Part shown: piece by piece, positions 1-8,363 of the stretch
Position numbering within the stretch: position 1 is the stretch's first letter
Layout of the letters: each line of letters opens with the position of its first letter
Assembly (NCBI GenBank): GCA_017164015.1
Contig: CP071065.1
Location: forward strand, 2,136,501-2,200,500
DNA length: 64,000 nucleotides
Reading direction: 5' to 3'
From: Nostoc sp. UHCC 0702
GTDB taxonomy: Bacteria; Cyanobacteriota; Cyanobacteriia; Cyanobacteriales; Nostocaceae
Made by a program: the position numbers and the translations under genes
The notes under the pieces: model-generated
Told to the model about the DNA's origin: nothing
The model's input: only the letters and a program-made list of their open reading frames with translations
Databases searched by the model: none

Positions 1-1757
1 GCTTTCCAAGTGTTTATACTGCTATAATGACCAATAACTCCTAAAATTTGACTTGTATTAAAATAGCTGTCTCCTGGAATATCATTGTTGGAAATATGGG
101 TAGCTACTTCTTGAACTATATCTCTTGTATTATTATTATCCTTTGAGATTAAAATTTGGAATAAAGGTTGATCTGCGTTTAAAGCTTGGGCAACACCTTG
201 CAGTATTTCTAGTGCAATATTACGGTTTGCTTGGCCAGGGATAACAACTGCAATTGTTGGAAGATTGCCATTACGAGCTAAGGCAGTTTGAGCTACTTTG
301 GAGTTGTAGTCATAAATCCATGTTTCTGGATCAATTTCACATTTGTTTTGGCTAAAGGCTGTTTGTTGAGCAGCTAGTTGAAATTGATCTTTGGCTGTGT
401 TGAAATGCTTTGCAGCTTCTGGGAAATCTGCTCTGGCAAAGGCTTCCATTCCTTTTTTTTTGGAATTATAAGCTGCTAAGCATTCTTGATTATTGTAAAG
501 TACTGCTGTGTTAGGAAGAATTAAAGCTTCTTCTCCTCTGCTAAAGTATTCGGCAAAAGGTGGTGATGGCGTTGCTGGAGTTGGTGTCAGCGTTGCTGGA
601 GTTGTTTCGGCGATTGGTACTGGTGGTTTAGGCTTAAGTTGTGAACCTATACTAACAGCGATCGCTAGTCCTAACAAAGCTAAAGAAATTAAACTTATCC
701 GCCAACGCCAGCGTCTAGGAATTCTTTTCAACCTATCGAGTAAGTTATCAAACAGAGTACGACGCTGTGTCTCATCAGCAAGAGCATCAAGAACTTCTTG
801 AGCAGACTGGGGTCGCTCTTCTTGTCTGTATTTGAGCATTGAGTCTAAAACATTGGCAAAACGCTCGTTTCTCACATTTGTATGTTGTCTCCAATTTGAA
901 TTCAACAGCAATTCTCTAGGATTTCCGCCTCCTGTCAACAAACACACACAGGTGGCGGCTAAAGAGTATAAATCTGATGCAGCAGATACTCTTTTACCTG
1001 CGAATTGCTCAGGTGGTGCAAAATCTGGAGTTCCTAATATAGTTGATTCATTGGCAGGTAATCCTTCAATTACTACCTGTTTAACTGTGCCAAAATCTAT
1101 CAAATATAGTTTTCCATCTCTAGTACGGCGCATAATATTGGAGGGTTTAATATCCCTGTGTATGACTATGCGAGTACCATCGTAATTATGGATATATTGT
1201 AATATTTTCAGAATTTCCTTTAAAATGTTGACAACTTCATCTTCTGCAAATTGTCTTCCCTGCCTTAGTTCCTGAGCTAAATTATGACCTTCGATGTAAT
1301 CCTGTACTAAGTAAAAAAACCTTTGCAACGAGCCTGTTACTTCCTTCACTTCCACCACAAAAAAATCCCATGCACTAGGAATTTGTTGATGGCGTAATTC
1401 TGCTAAAATACTTGCTTCATCCTGAAAAAATTTTTCTATGCGTTGAAGTTCTAACGGACTCAGTACTCGTCCAGAAGGATTTCTAGGGTGCAACTGTTTG
1501 ATTACACGCAGTGGTCTGTGCGGAAAGTTAATATCTTCTGCTAGAAAAGTTCTACCAAATCCGCCTCGTTCTTCATCTGGAACTAATAACCTTAGCGGTA
1601 CAAAATGTCCTTGCAAAATTAAAGGCATTCCGCAACTAGAGCAGCATATTTCTGTTCTAGAACTAGAAGTGAGAGATTCCTCTGGAATAGAATTGTGAGG
1701 ATTATTACAATTTGGACGAGTGCAGTAAACTTCCATAGAGGAACCGTTATTATCCAT
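1..1757 (-). CDS. Ser/Thr protein kinase fused to an ABC-type solute-binding domain (3' end cut by window edge)
   Basis: The frame is open from the ATG at 1757 to the left edge of the window, at least 585 codons, so the C-terminus is missing. Order of parts: an N-terminal four-cysteine zinc ribbon (YCTRPNC and ICCSSCG), a protein kinase domain with HRDIKPSNIM, DFGTVKQ and a GTPDFAPPEQ activation segment, one membrane segment near RWRWRISLISLALLGLAIAV, a Pro/Thr linker, then a periplasmic-binding-like region (LPTIAVVIPGQANRNIALEI). This is the known cyanobacterial architecture of a kinase plus branched-chain-amino-acid-type binding domain, so the outside domain probably senses a ligand and the cytoplasmic kinase responds. 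A second in-frame ATG at 1736 (MEVYCTRP) fits the family start equally well. Confidence 0.9.
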   Translation of the reverse strand, partial: MDNNGSSMEVYCTRPNCNNPHNSIPEESLTSSSRTEICCSSCGMPLILQGHFVPLRLLVPDEERGGFGRTFLAEDINFPHRPLRVIKQLHPRNPSGRVLSPLELQRIEKFFQDEASILAELRHQQIPSAWDFFVVEVKEVTGSLQRFFYLVQDYIEGHNLAQELRQGRQFAEDEVVNILKEILKILQYIHNYDGTRIVIHRDIKPSNIMRRTRDGKLYLIDFGTVKQVVIEGLPANESTILGTPDFAPPEQFAGKRVSAASDLYSLAATCVCLLTGGGNPRELLLNSNWRQHTNVRNERFANVLDSMLKYRQEERPQSAQEVLDALADETQRRTLFDNLLDRLKRIPRRWRWRISLISLALLGLAIAVSIGSQLKPKPPVPIAETTPATLTPTPATPSPPFAEYFSRGEEALILPNTAVLYNNQECLAAYNSKKKGMEAFARADFPEAAKHFNTAKDQFQLAAQQTAFSQNKCEIDPETWIYDYNSKVAQTALARNGNLPTIAVVIPGQANRNIALEILQGVAQALNADQPLFQILISKDNNNTRDIVQEVATHISNNDIPGDSYFNTSQILGVIGHYSSINTWK

Positions 1758-2107
1758 TGATTAACCTTCAACGTGACTTTAGCTACACACAGGATGATAA
1801 AAACTTGAAAGCCAGATAATACTTTTTATATAAATATTTCTCTTGGTTACATCCGAATGTTCAAAAATGGTAATGCTAATTTCTAATTAATCCACACTTC
1901 AAAAAGCTTGCTCAAGCCAGGTTATCTACTTTATCCTGTGCTGCAAAACAATACATTTTTATGCAATTTTGTATAAGTTTTTTCTTCCTTTGTATGTAAA
2001 ATGAATTTTTTAATAATATTATATACGTAATTATTCTCGAATAGAGTTAAGATTTTTGCAATATCCTCAAAGTAACGTTTTTTTGCTTTATGACAATTAA
2101 AAGCCAG
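1758..2107. other. AT-rich intergenic region without a supported gene
   Basis: The stretch between the kinase start and the porin terminator is AT-rich. It must hold the kinase promoter, but I see no clear operator. A 74-codon minus-strand frame (1931-2155) runs through the terminator hairpin and has no family resemblance, so I do not call it a gene. Confidence 0.5.
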
Positions 2108-2140
2108 AAAACCCCGACTTATTAAAGAAGCCGGGGTTTT
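2108..2140 (-). terminator. Rho-independent terminator of the porin gene
   Basis: AAAACCCC at 2108-2115 pairs with GGGGTTTT at 2133-2140, with the stem extended by GNCTT/AAGNC around an ATTAAAG loop. It lies just past the stop codon of the minus-strand porin gene and is followed by a T run on that strand. Confidence 0.8.
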
Positions 2141-2167
2141 CAGACAATAACTCAAATGAGTTTTTGT

Positions 2168-3703
2168 TTATATTTTAAAGGTAGTCCTAACTACTCCCAA
2201 AAAAATGTCACCATTGCTATTGTCGTGATTTGGTGCTGTCAGCCAAATCAAACCAGGAGTAATGCTGATTCTGTCGTTGATTTGATAGCGATAAAACCCT
2301 TCAATGTGAAATCCGGTATCTGGGTCACGGCGAACTGAGTTTGATAGGGGTGCTGAAGTACCAGTCAATTTAGGCTGCATCCCCACAATAATTCCTCCTA
2401 AATTCCCCTTTTTGCCCAAATCGGGAAAAGCCATTGTAACAGCCCAACTCCAGACATCAGCATCGCCTTTGACTTCTCCAGTCAGCGCCCGCGCATCGAT
2501 ATAAGTTACCCATCCACCAATTTGAAAGTCATCACTAACTTTTACATTGGTTTCAATTCCATAGGCATTAGCAGAAACTTTTCTACCTCCTAAATTGGAT
2601 GCTAAACTGCCAGTATTATGGGCTAAACCGTCGGTGTTGTAACTATTGACGTAAGTCAAAGCGATTTTGGTAGCTGTGTCTTTTTTATTTGGATAAAATA
2701 TAATCTGCCCTAACGCACCATAGCCACTGTCAAACAAGCCGTTAGCAGGGTCGTTGGTATTTTTTGCTAGATAAACCACCTCTGCTTTAATATTGTCGGT
2801 TGGTTTAAAAGTCACACCTGCACCCGTATCTCCACCTAAACGGTAGATGGGGCTGTAGCGACCAAAGCGAGAAATCGCATTATCTGCATCGCTTGAAAGA
2901 GGATTAATTACATCCCAATCATCGAAGTAACTATTAAAGCCTGTAACAACTAAAACACTAATTTTATCGCCTACAGGAAAACGATATTGCAATTTACTCA
3001 GGAAAGCTTCATTAGTTGTATTAGTACCAGATACGAAACTTAAACGAGTATCATTTCCAGGGCCATTAGGATTATTCACATTACTCGCCTGAATTCGTAC
3101 TTTCAATTCATCTTTTCCCGTAAAACTGGATACGAAATTCAGGCGAATCCGATTAGAAAGTGTCAGGTTGCTATTATCTCCATCTCCACTACGGCTAGCA
3201 TCACCAAAAGCATCTGTGACTGCAAATATCACTTGACCATCAAGTCTGGTGGTTGTAGAAAACTGCTGTTGTTCTAACAGTTCAGTACGTGCTTCTAAAG
3301 AATCAATTCTACCTCGTAAGGTAGCGAGTTCTGCTGCAAATTCTTCTTGCAGCTTTTGCAAAGTCACCAAATCTTCTTTGACGGCTATATCTACGATATC
3401 AGTATTAATTTGTTGGTTAATTCTGTCCAAGCAGGCGTTTAATCCAGAAGCAAACTCAAAGCGAGTCAGGGCGCGATCGCCTTTGAAACTCCCATCCGGG
3501 TATCCAGCTATACATCCATAACGCTCAATTAGAGACTGTAAGGCTTGAAATGCCCAGTCAGTTGGTTGTACATCAGAAAGCTGAGAAACTGAAGTAATTG
3601 GTGCAGAATCTTCAGCCTTAACTTTTGCGATCGCGCTCAGCAGCACAATCGACATCAAGGTAGCAGGAACTAAGCCTAAAATAACTCTGAAAAAACTCAA
3701 CAT
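2168..3703 (-). CDS. SLH-domain outer-membrane porin (OprB-like, iron-uptake porin type)
   Basis: 511 residues from the ATG at 3703. That start is preferred over the longer frame (to 3748) because an AGGA ribosome site sits just before it and it opens directly with a signal peptide (FFRVILGLVPATLMSIVLLSA) ending near VKAED. An S-layer-homology domain follows (VQPTDWAFQALQSLIERYG, then GYPDGSFKGDRALTRFEFA), then a coiled coil (LQKLQEEFAAELATLRGRID), then a long beta-rich region ending in an aromatic-rich strand (FLGVVRTTFKI). This is the standard cyanobacterial porin layout: the SLH domain holds the peptidoglycan and the barrel passes solutes or inorganic ions. The gene is monocistronic, with its own terminator. 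Confidence 0.92.
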   Translation of the reverse strand: MLSFFRVILGLVPATLMSIVLLSAIAKVKAEDSAPITSVSQLSDVQPTDWAFQALQSLIERYGCIAGYPDGSFKGDRALTRFEFASGLNACLDRINQQINTDIVDIAVKEDLVTLQKLQEEFAAELATLRGRIDSLEARTELLEQQQFSTTTRLDGQVIFAVTDAFGDASRSGDGDNSNLTLSNRIRLNFVSSFTGKDELKVRIQASNVNNPNGPGNDTRLSFVSGTNTTNEAFLSKLQYRFPVGDKISVLVVTGFNSYFDDWDVINPLSSDADNAISRFGRYSPIYRLGGDTGAGVTFKPTDNIKAEVVYLAKNTNDPANGLFDSGYGALGQIIFYPNKKDTATKIALTYVNSYNTDGLAHNTGSLASNLGGRKVSANAYGIETNVKVSDDFQIGGWVTYIDARALTGEVKGDADVWSWAVTMAFPDLGKKGNLGGIIVGMQPKLTGTSAPLSNSVRRDPDTGFHIEGFYRYQINDRISITPGLIWLTAPNHDNSNGDIFLGVVRTTFKI

Positions 3704-3780
3704 ATTTTTATCCTCACACAAATTATTTACTAAAAACCTTTTTTGCAATCGACAATATCCTTGATATCACCAAAAATTAA

Positions 3781-3939
3781 ATTGATAGCAGTGCTGCATT
3801 TTATCAACGCTTACTATACACTCTGGCAAAGGCGAAAAGCAACTTAATTGATGTTCAGTATTGGGCAACTAAACCATCAGATAATTTTGAAAAACTGGGA
3901 ATGCTACCGGAAATCTCGGAAACACAAAATTTGCTGTAA
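3781..3939 (+). pseudogene. Possible 3' remnant of an unidentified gene
   Basis: A 52-codon open stretch follows directly after a TAA at 3778 and ends in TAA at 3937. It has no start codon at its left end, yet its composition is protein-like (AAFYQRLLYTLAKAKSNLID, later NFEKLGMLPEISE). It reads like the C-terminus of a gene whose 5' part was lost. I cannot name a family. It lies upstream of the divergently read porin gene, so it may simply be a chance open frame. Confidence 0.3.
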
Positions 3940-3987
3940 ATGCCAAAATCATAGGAAAATTTAAGATTTTTGCAATTATGAAACCTC

Positions 3988-4020
3988 AGATACCCGGCTT
4001 ATTTAATAAGTCGGGTATCT
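3988..4020 (-). terminator. Terminator-like hairpin downstream of the 4117-4734 gene
   Basis: AGATACCCGGCTTATT pairs with AATAAGTCGGGTATCT (one G-T pair). The stem is strong but the flanking T run is weak on the minus strand. Its stem and loop closely resemble the porin terminator at 2108-2140. Confidence 0.55.
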
Positions 4021-4116
4021 AGCTTTTGAGAATGATTCTGGAAGTCACTAAATAGCAATCAAACGAGTTTAAATCAGGCTTCAGCAATATTTCTATGGCA
4101 ACGTAGATAAATTTAA

Positions 4117-4734
4117 TTATTGATAAGTTTCCAAATTTGAGTAACGAATCTGTTCAGGATAAACCCGAAAAGAATCAAAGAAATTAACAGCTTCTGTAGT
4201 TAACTTATCTGCTGTGATCGCTCCCATAAAATAAACACGCTGATTAACCGCAAATAGACGATATTGTCCCAGACTGCCATCTGAGTGTTCCATAAGTAAC
4301 TCCAAACCAGGATATCCATCAATTACAAGATTAGTACTTCTAATAACCTTGCCAGTAATACCAATACTTTCCTTCATTGCACTTTGCAACACTTGCCGCA
4401 GTTGTGGAATAGGTATTCTAGAAGCTTCTGGAAAATCTTTATGTTTAACTATGTATGCAGTTCGAGTCACAGCACTTGCAGATATCAATTGTTCGTCTGT
4501 ATTTTGTGTGACTGTACCTGGCATGAAAATTTGAAAATCCTGCTGGGGGCCCCAATAAATGTTGTTGTCAACAACTAGAGTCGGCTGTTTAAATGTCCGA
4601 GTTTTAGTATTAATAGATACTAAATCACTTGCCAACATGGGTTGATTAACCAACGCCATTGCTGGGTTGTGCGTTCCAAGAGTCAGTGCAATAAAAGTGA
4701 CAGCAATAGTTTTTGGAGCATTCTTAAGTAGCAT
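4117..4734 (-). CDS. Secreted or periplasmic protein of unknown function
   Basis: 205 residues. The start is fixed by an AAGGAG ribosome site six bases before the ATG. A signal peptide is visible (KTIAVTFIALTLGTHNPAMA, cleavage likely after MALA-type sites near residue 28). The mature part has alternating strands and ends with YFMGAITADKLTTEAVNFFD and SFRVYPEQIRYS, a pattern seen in small exported cyanobacterial proteins with a PsbP/Mog1-like fold. I do not recognise a specific family. It is alone between hairpin 3988-4020 and a repeat-rich spacer, so its context gives no function. Confidence 0.75.
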   Translation of the reverse strand: MLLKNAPKTIAVTFIALTLGTHNPAMALVNQPMLASDLVSINTKTRTFKQPTLVVDNNIYWGPQQDFQIFMPGTVTQNTDEQLISASAVTRTAYIVKHKDFPEASRIPIPQLRQVLQSAMKESIGITGKVIRSTNLVIDGYPGLELLMEHSDGSLGQYRLFAVNQRVYFMGAITADKLTTEAVNFFDSFRVYPEQIRYSNLETYQ

Positions 4735-4931
4735 GACTTGATCTCCTTCTGTGTGTTAAATTTATCTATGTGTGCTGAACCATATTTAAGGGTTTACCAT
4801 TACAGCAAATATGAGTTCAAACCTCAGTTTTGGCTCAGAAAATAGTTCATTTAACGCTCACAGAAAAGTTCACTTCAGCTACATCTTTCCAGTAATATAG
4901 CCTTTCCTAAGCAACTGAGGTATCACGATTA

Positions 4932-4997
4932 CCTCACCCCAATAAAGCTGTGCTTTATCTCCCCTCTCCTTGCCAAGGAGAGGGGTTGGGGGTGAGG
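4932..4997. repeat. Palindromic repeat with ACCTCACCCC/GGGGTGAGGT ends
   Basis: Imperfect inverted repeat: CCTCACCCC on the left and GGGGTGAGG on the right enclose a second palindrome, CCCCTCTCCTTGCCAAGGAG followed by AGGGG. The whole unit could fold as one long hairpin. It resembles the filler inside the MITE copy at 61948-62097 and looks like a dispersed non-coding repeat rather than a terminator, since no gene ends nearby on either strand. Confidence 0.6.
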
Positions 4998-5042
4998 TTA
5001 TTAGATATACTTGGCGCTTACTGGGAAATGCTATAGCTCGGT

Positions 5043-5073
5043 TGATGACTGATGACTGATGACTGATGACTGT
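5043..5073. repeat. Heptamer tandem repeat (GATGACT)n
   Basis: Four tandem copies of GATGACT. Short heptameric arrays of this kind (STRRs) are known from heterocystous cyanobacteria. Confidence 0.85.
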
Positions 5074-5084
5074 TGATAAACCCG

Positions 5085-5166
5085 CGTAAGCGGCTAAAGT
5101 CCCGTGTAACCGAGACTTATAGTCGCCAGCGGTAGTATAAAATTAGACTTCAGAAACATCCTTTGA
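5085..5166. mobile_element. Decayed one-ended copy of the AGAGGATGTTT MITE family
   Basis: The stretch GACTTATAGTCGCCAGCGGT, then AAATTAGACTT and AAACATCCTTTGAGG, matches the end of the reverse-complemented element at 18512-18741 (GACTTCTAGTCGCTAGGGT, ATTAGACTT, AAACATCCTCTAA). Only this end remains. Confidence 0.55.
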
Positions 5167-5312
5167 GGATGCAGCAAGTTTTAACACAAATCGGTCTAAG
5201 CTATACGAGGAAGGTTTAACACCCTACATTTTATTGCTTATCATACACTTATCAAAGCAAGTAGATTGTCAGAAAAAATTTTTTCTCCTCATAACTTGAG
5301 TCGCCGTTATAT

Positions 5313-5984
5313 TTACGCTTCAGTCAGCAAACTGGGAGAAGTGAGAACAAAAACATCCCTGATTCCTTGATCATCAGTCTGCGGTTTTATAGGAGTAGTA
5401 AAGTGGAAAAAATCATGATCATTCACTAATAATAGTTCTCCAGGATTGAGAATTTTACTAAACACAGGTTTCTCTTTTTTACCAGTATATAAATGTGTTT
5501 CTCCACCTTGAATATTTTCTCTAGTAACAGAGAATATCCCTATAAAGTCAGTCCCATCTTGATGGATACCTTCAGGTGCTGGATTCCCCATATTATCTGG
5601 TGAACAGGTAGTTCTGATTTGATGCACTCCTATTTCTGCTTCTGGGTGTAGTTTACAGGAATCAGTAAATGCCATGACTAATTTTTTAAAGATATCAAGT
5701 TCTATGAGTGCATCATCTAATTCTGCAAACTCTCTTTTTACGTCTCCCAATAATGGATTGTATTCTTTGCTTTGAAATAGGTATCCATGAGGTAGTTTAA
5801 GGGAGCGATCGCCAGAAACTATAAACCGAGATAATCTTCTTGAGCGATAGTTGCCTTTGATATAAGGATCAACAGGTAAGTGGTTAAAAAACGTCTTGAA
5901 ACCTTCTGTATTGATTGAATTTACCTTTCTCAGAGTAAACAAAAAGGCATATTCTAATTCCGTTGCTTCCCATACTTTTTGCAT
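5313..5984 (-). CDS. 2-oxoglutarate/Fe(II) dioxygenase, amino-acid hydroxylase type
   Basis: 223 residues, start supported by a GAGG ribosome site eight to nine bases upstream. The central part carries the iron-binding HxD pair in GIHQDGTDFIGIF and a distal histidine in LLVNDHDFFHFTTPI, followed by the conserved RDVFVLTSPS end. This matches the 2OG-Fe dioxygenase family that includes the Bacillus L-isoleucine 4-hydroxylase, so the likely reaction is hydroxylation of a free amino acid or a small amino-acid derivative with release of succinate and CO2. The substrate cannot be read from the sequence. No biosynthetic partner gene is adjacent; it stands alone between a repeat-rich spacer and the divergent sfsA gene. 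Confidence 0.82.
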   Translation of the reverse strand: MQKVWEATELEYAFLFTLRKVNSINTEGFKTFFNHLPVDPYIKGNYRSRRLSRFIVSGDRSLKLPHGYLFQSKEYNPLLGDVKREFAELDDALIELDIFKKLVMAFTDSCKLHPEAEIGVHQIRTTCSPDNMGNPAPEGIHQDGTDFIGIFSVTRENIQGGETHLYTGKKEKPVFSKILNPGELLLVNDHDFFHFTTPIKPQTDDQGIRDVFVLTSPSLLTEA

Positions 5985-6269
5985 AGGATTTACCTCGTTA
6001 CAATTTAAATCCTCCCGCCTTTTTCTTTGTGAGAGGCTTATATCACTCAGTTTATGCTACTTTTTATTAAATTGTCGTTAATTTGACTACAGAAATTGAC
6101 AAATCGTGATATTAAACTTTTTCCCAAGTGGGCATTGGGAATTGGTAAGCCAGCGCGGTGAGTCCAGTTCCCATCGATGACTGTCATTGGTCATCGGTCA
6201 ACGACCTTAAGAGGTGATTATGCAATTTAGATGCGGTTTAGCTTACTATTCCCCATATAGCAACAAGGT

Positions 6270-7001
6270 TTGATGATGACTGATTGGCTTTACCGCTACC
6301 CACCTCTGTATCCTGGTATTCTGCTGAAGCGCTACAAGCGCTTTTTTGCCGATGTTCAACTTGCTTCTGGCGAAGTAGTGACAGCACATTGTCCGAATAC
6401 AGGGCCCATGACTGGAGTCTCAACTCTTGGTAGTGCGGTGCAGCTTTCCAAAAGCGATAGTGCTAAGAGGAAGTTGGCTTACACCTTGGAATTGATTCAG
6501 GTACACGACAATGAGCCGACTTGGGTAGGTATTAATACTGTTTTGCCCAATCGAATAGTGAAGCTAGCTTTAGCAACACATCTTTTCCCAGAATTGGGTG
6601 ATTATAGTCAAATTAAAAGCGAGGTGGTTTATGGGCTAGATAAAAAAAGTCGAGTGGATTTTTTATTGACAGGAAGTGATGAGCAACGCCCGATTTATTT
6701 AGAAGTAAAAAATACAACTTTGGCGCAGGGAACTTTGGCATTATTTCCCGATACGGAAACTACCAGGGGACAAAAACACTTGCGGGAACTAATGGCGCTG
6801 CTACCCTTAACTCGTGCAGTGATGCTTTACTTTATCAATCGCAGTGATTGTACGGCATTTGCCCCTGGTGATACTACTGACCCTATATATGGTAAATTAT
6901 TGCGGGATGCGATCGCTCTTGGTTTAGAAGTGTTACCTTGCCGATTTGACGTTTCACCAGAAGGCATCCGTTATTTGGGTTTAGCAAAGCTGAAAATTTG
7001 A
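6270..7001 (+). CDS. sfsA: DNA/RNA nuclease SfsA (sugar fermentation stimulation protein family)
   Basis: 243 residues, usual family length. Diagnostic motifs are present: YPGILLKRYKRFFADVQL, AHCPNTGPMTG, YGLDKKSRVDFLLTG, IYLEVKNTTLA and the LALFPDTETTRGQKHLREL segment. The family has an N-terminal OB-like fold and a C-terminal PD-(D/E)XK nuclease-like fold; E. coli SfsA has been linked to maltose metabolism. Three ATGs in a row (6270, 6273, 6276) leave the exact start open. The gluconokinase gene follows after 15 bases, and the two probably share a transcript. Confidence 0.92.
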   Translation: MMMTDWLYRYPPLYPGILLKRYKRFFADVQLASGEVVTAHCPNTGPMTGVSTLGSAVQLSKSDSAKRKLAYTLELIQVHDNEPTWVGINTVLPNRIVKLALATHLFPELGDYSQIKSEVVYGLDKKSRVDFLLTGSDEQRPIYLEVKNTTLAQGTLALFPDTETTRGQKHLRELMALLPLTRAVMLYFINRSDCTAFAPGDTTDPIYGKLLRDAIALGLEVLPCRFDVSPEGIRYLGLAKLKI

Positions 7002-7016
7002 ATTAGGAATTTTGCC

Positions 7017-7502
7017 TTGATTATTCTTGTTATGGGCGTGTCTGGTTCAGGGAAAACTACCATCGGACAACTGCTGGCGGCTTCATTACACTGGGAATTT
7101 CAGGACGCTGATTCATTCCACTCGCCAGAGAATATTGAGAAAATGCGTCACGGTATCCCCTTGAACGATTTAGATAGAATGCCGTGGCTGCTAGCTTTGC
7201 AACAGGCAATAGAAAATTGGTTGCAAGAAAATAAAAATGTCGTGCTGGCGTGTTCGGCATTGAAAGCTAACTACCGCGAGTTTTTGTTGGTGGATATCGA
7301 TGGCATCAAACTAGTTTACCTGAAAGGCTCTTTTGAATTGATTCAAAAGCGGCTGCAAAACCGCCAAAGTCACTTTATGACCGAAAAACTGCTCAACAGC
7401 CAGTTTGAAACCCTTGAAGAGCCAGATAATGCTATCAGCGTAGATATTTCACAGCCACCAGAGTCTATTGTAGAAGCAATTAAAACAGCTTTGGGGATTT
7501 AG
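7017..7502 (+). CDS. gntK: Gluconokinase
   Basis: 161 residues if read from TTG at 7017, which keeps the leading strand (IILVMGVSGSGKTT) expected of the family; the first ATG at 7032 would cut into it. The P-loop is GVSGSGKTT, followed by the gluconokinase pattern FQDADSFHSPENIEKMRHG, then VLACSALKANYRE and VYLKGSFELIQKRL with the lid arginines, and HFMTEKLLNSQFETLEEP. It phosphorylates gluconate to 6-phosphogluconate, feeding the oxidative pentose phosphate pathway. It sits 15 bases behind sfsA and 30 bases ahead of the HIRAN gene, so a three-gene transcript is plausible. Confidence 0.93.
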   Translation: MIILVMGVSGSGKTTIGQLLAASLHWEFQDADSFHSPENIEKMRHGIPLNDLDRMPWLLALQQAIENWLQENKNVVLACSALKANYREFLLVDIDGIKLVYLKGSFELIQKRLQNRQSHFMTEKLLNSQFETLEEPDNAISVDISQPPESIVEAIKTALGI

Positions 7503-7532
7503 GCAATTGATGGGTAGATTTCAAAATAGATC

Positions 7533-8363
7533 ATGGCAGATAAATTTCCCATCATTGAAGTTCCGTTTGATGCCCCTGAAGCTGCGAGACACCCTACTAT
7601 GAAAACACTTTTTTTAGCTTGGCAAGATCCAAATAGCCGCGCTTGGCTTCCCATCGGTCGCTTAACATTTGACGGGACAAAATACCAATTTGTGTACACA
7701 CAAGGTGCTACAAAAGCTCAAACTCAGTACAAGTTTCAGCTATCGTATTCTTTCCCTGAACTAAATAAGGTATACACATCGGTTGAACTGTTCCCTTTGT
7801 TCTCCAATCGATTAATGCGACGCTCTCGCCCTGACTACAAAAATTACATTAAATGGCTTAATGTCCCTGAAGGTAAAGATGACCCAATTGCCATTCTTTC
7901 TCGGAGTGGTGGACGTAAGGAAACAGATCATTTTGAAGTTTTCCCTTGCCCAGAGCCAGATGATAATGGTTTATACCACATTCATTTTTTTGCACATGGA
8001 CTGCGACATCTTCCAGCCTGTGCAAATGAACGAATCAATCAATTGCAAACGGGGGAACTTTTATATTTAGCTAACGAATTTCAAAATCCTTATGACTCGC
8101 GTGCATTGCTTTTATGTACAAAGGATCACTACATCGTAGGTTATTGTCCCAGGTATATTGTGGATGACGTTTTCAAACTCAATAATAAAAATCCAGAACT
8201 TGTAAAAGTAGAAGTTGAGCGCGTCAACCCAGTACCAACGCCACTCCAGCTACGTTTGTTGTGCAATATGAGCGCACAATGGCATGAAGACTTTCAACCA
8301 TTTTCTAGCTGGGAGTATCAGCCGTTGGTGACAGATATCCCAGCTGAGTTTGTAACTTCCTAA
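7533..8363 (+). CDS. HIRAN-domain protein with an HipA-like N-terminal region
   Basis: 276 residues. The N-terminal half (LAWQDPNSRAWLPIGRLTF, YQFVYTQGATKA, SVELFPLFSNRLMRRSRPDY) resembles the N-terminal subdomain of HipA-type kinases, but no kinase core follows. The C-terminal half has a HIRAN-type pattern: HFFAHGLRHLP, LQTGELLYLANEFQNPYDSR, ALLLCTKDHYIVGYCPRYI. HIRAN domains bind DNA ends or stalled forks in SNF2 helicases, and stand-alone versions occur in bacteria. A role in nucleic-acid handling is an inference only. Its stop codon overlaps the stop of the convergent sugar-kinase gene by four bases. Confidence 0.78.
   Translation: MADKFPIIEVPFDAPEAARHPTMKTLFLAWQDPNSRAWLPIGRLTFDGTKYQFVYTQGATKAQTQYKFQLSYSFPELNKVYTSVELFPLFSNRLMRRSRPDYKNYIKWLNVPEGKDDPIAILSRSGGRKETDHFEVFPCPEPDDNGLYHIHFFAHGLRHLPACANERINQLQTGELLYLANEFQNPYDSRALLLCTKDHYIVGYCPRYIVDDVFKLNNKNPELVKVEVERVNPVPTPLQLRLLCNMSAQWHEDFQPFSSWEYQPLVTDIPAEFVTS

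Noticed and set aside
1931..2155. 74-codon minus-strand frame beyond the porin gene
   Set aside because: Begins inside the terminator hairpin and has AT-rich, non-protein-like composition.
3704..3748. Longer N-terminus for the porin
   Set aside because: The extension precedes a good AGGA ribosome site and would bury the signal peptide 15 residues inside.
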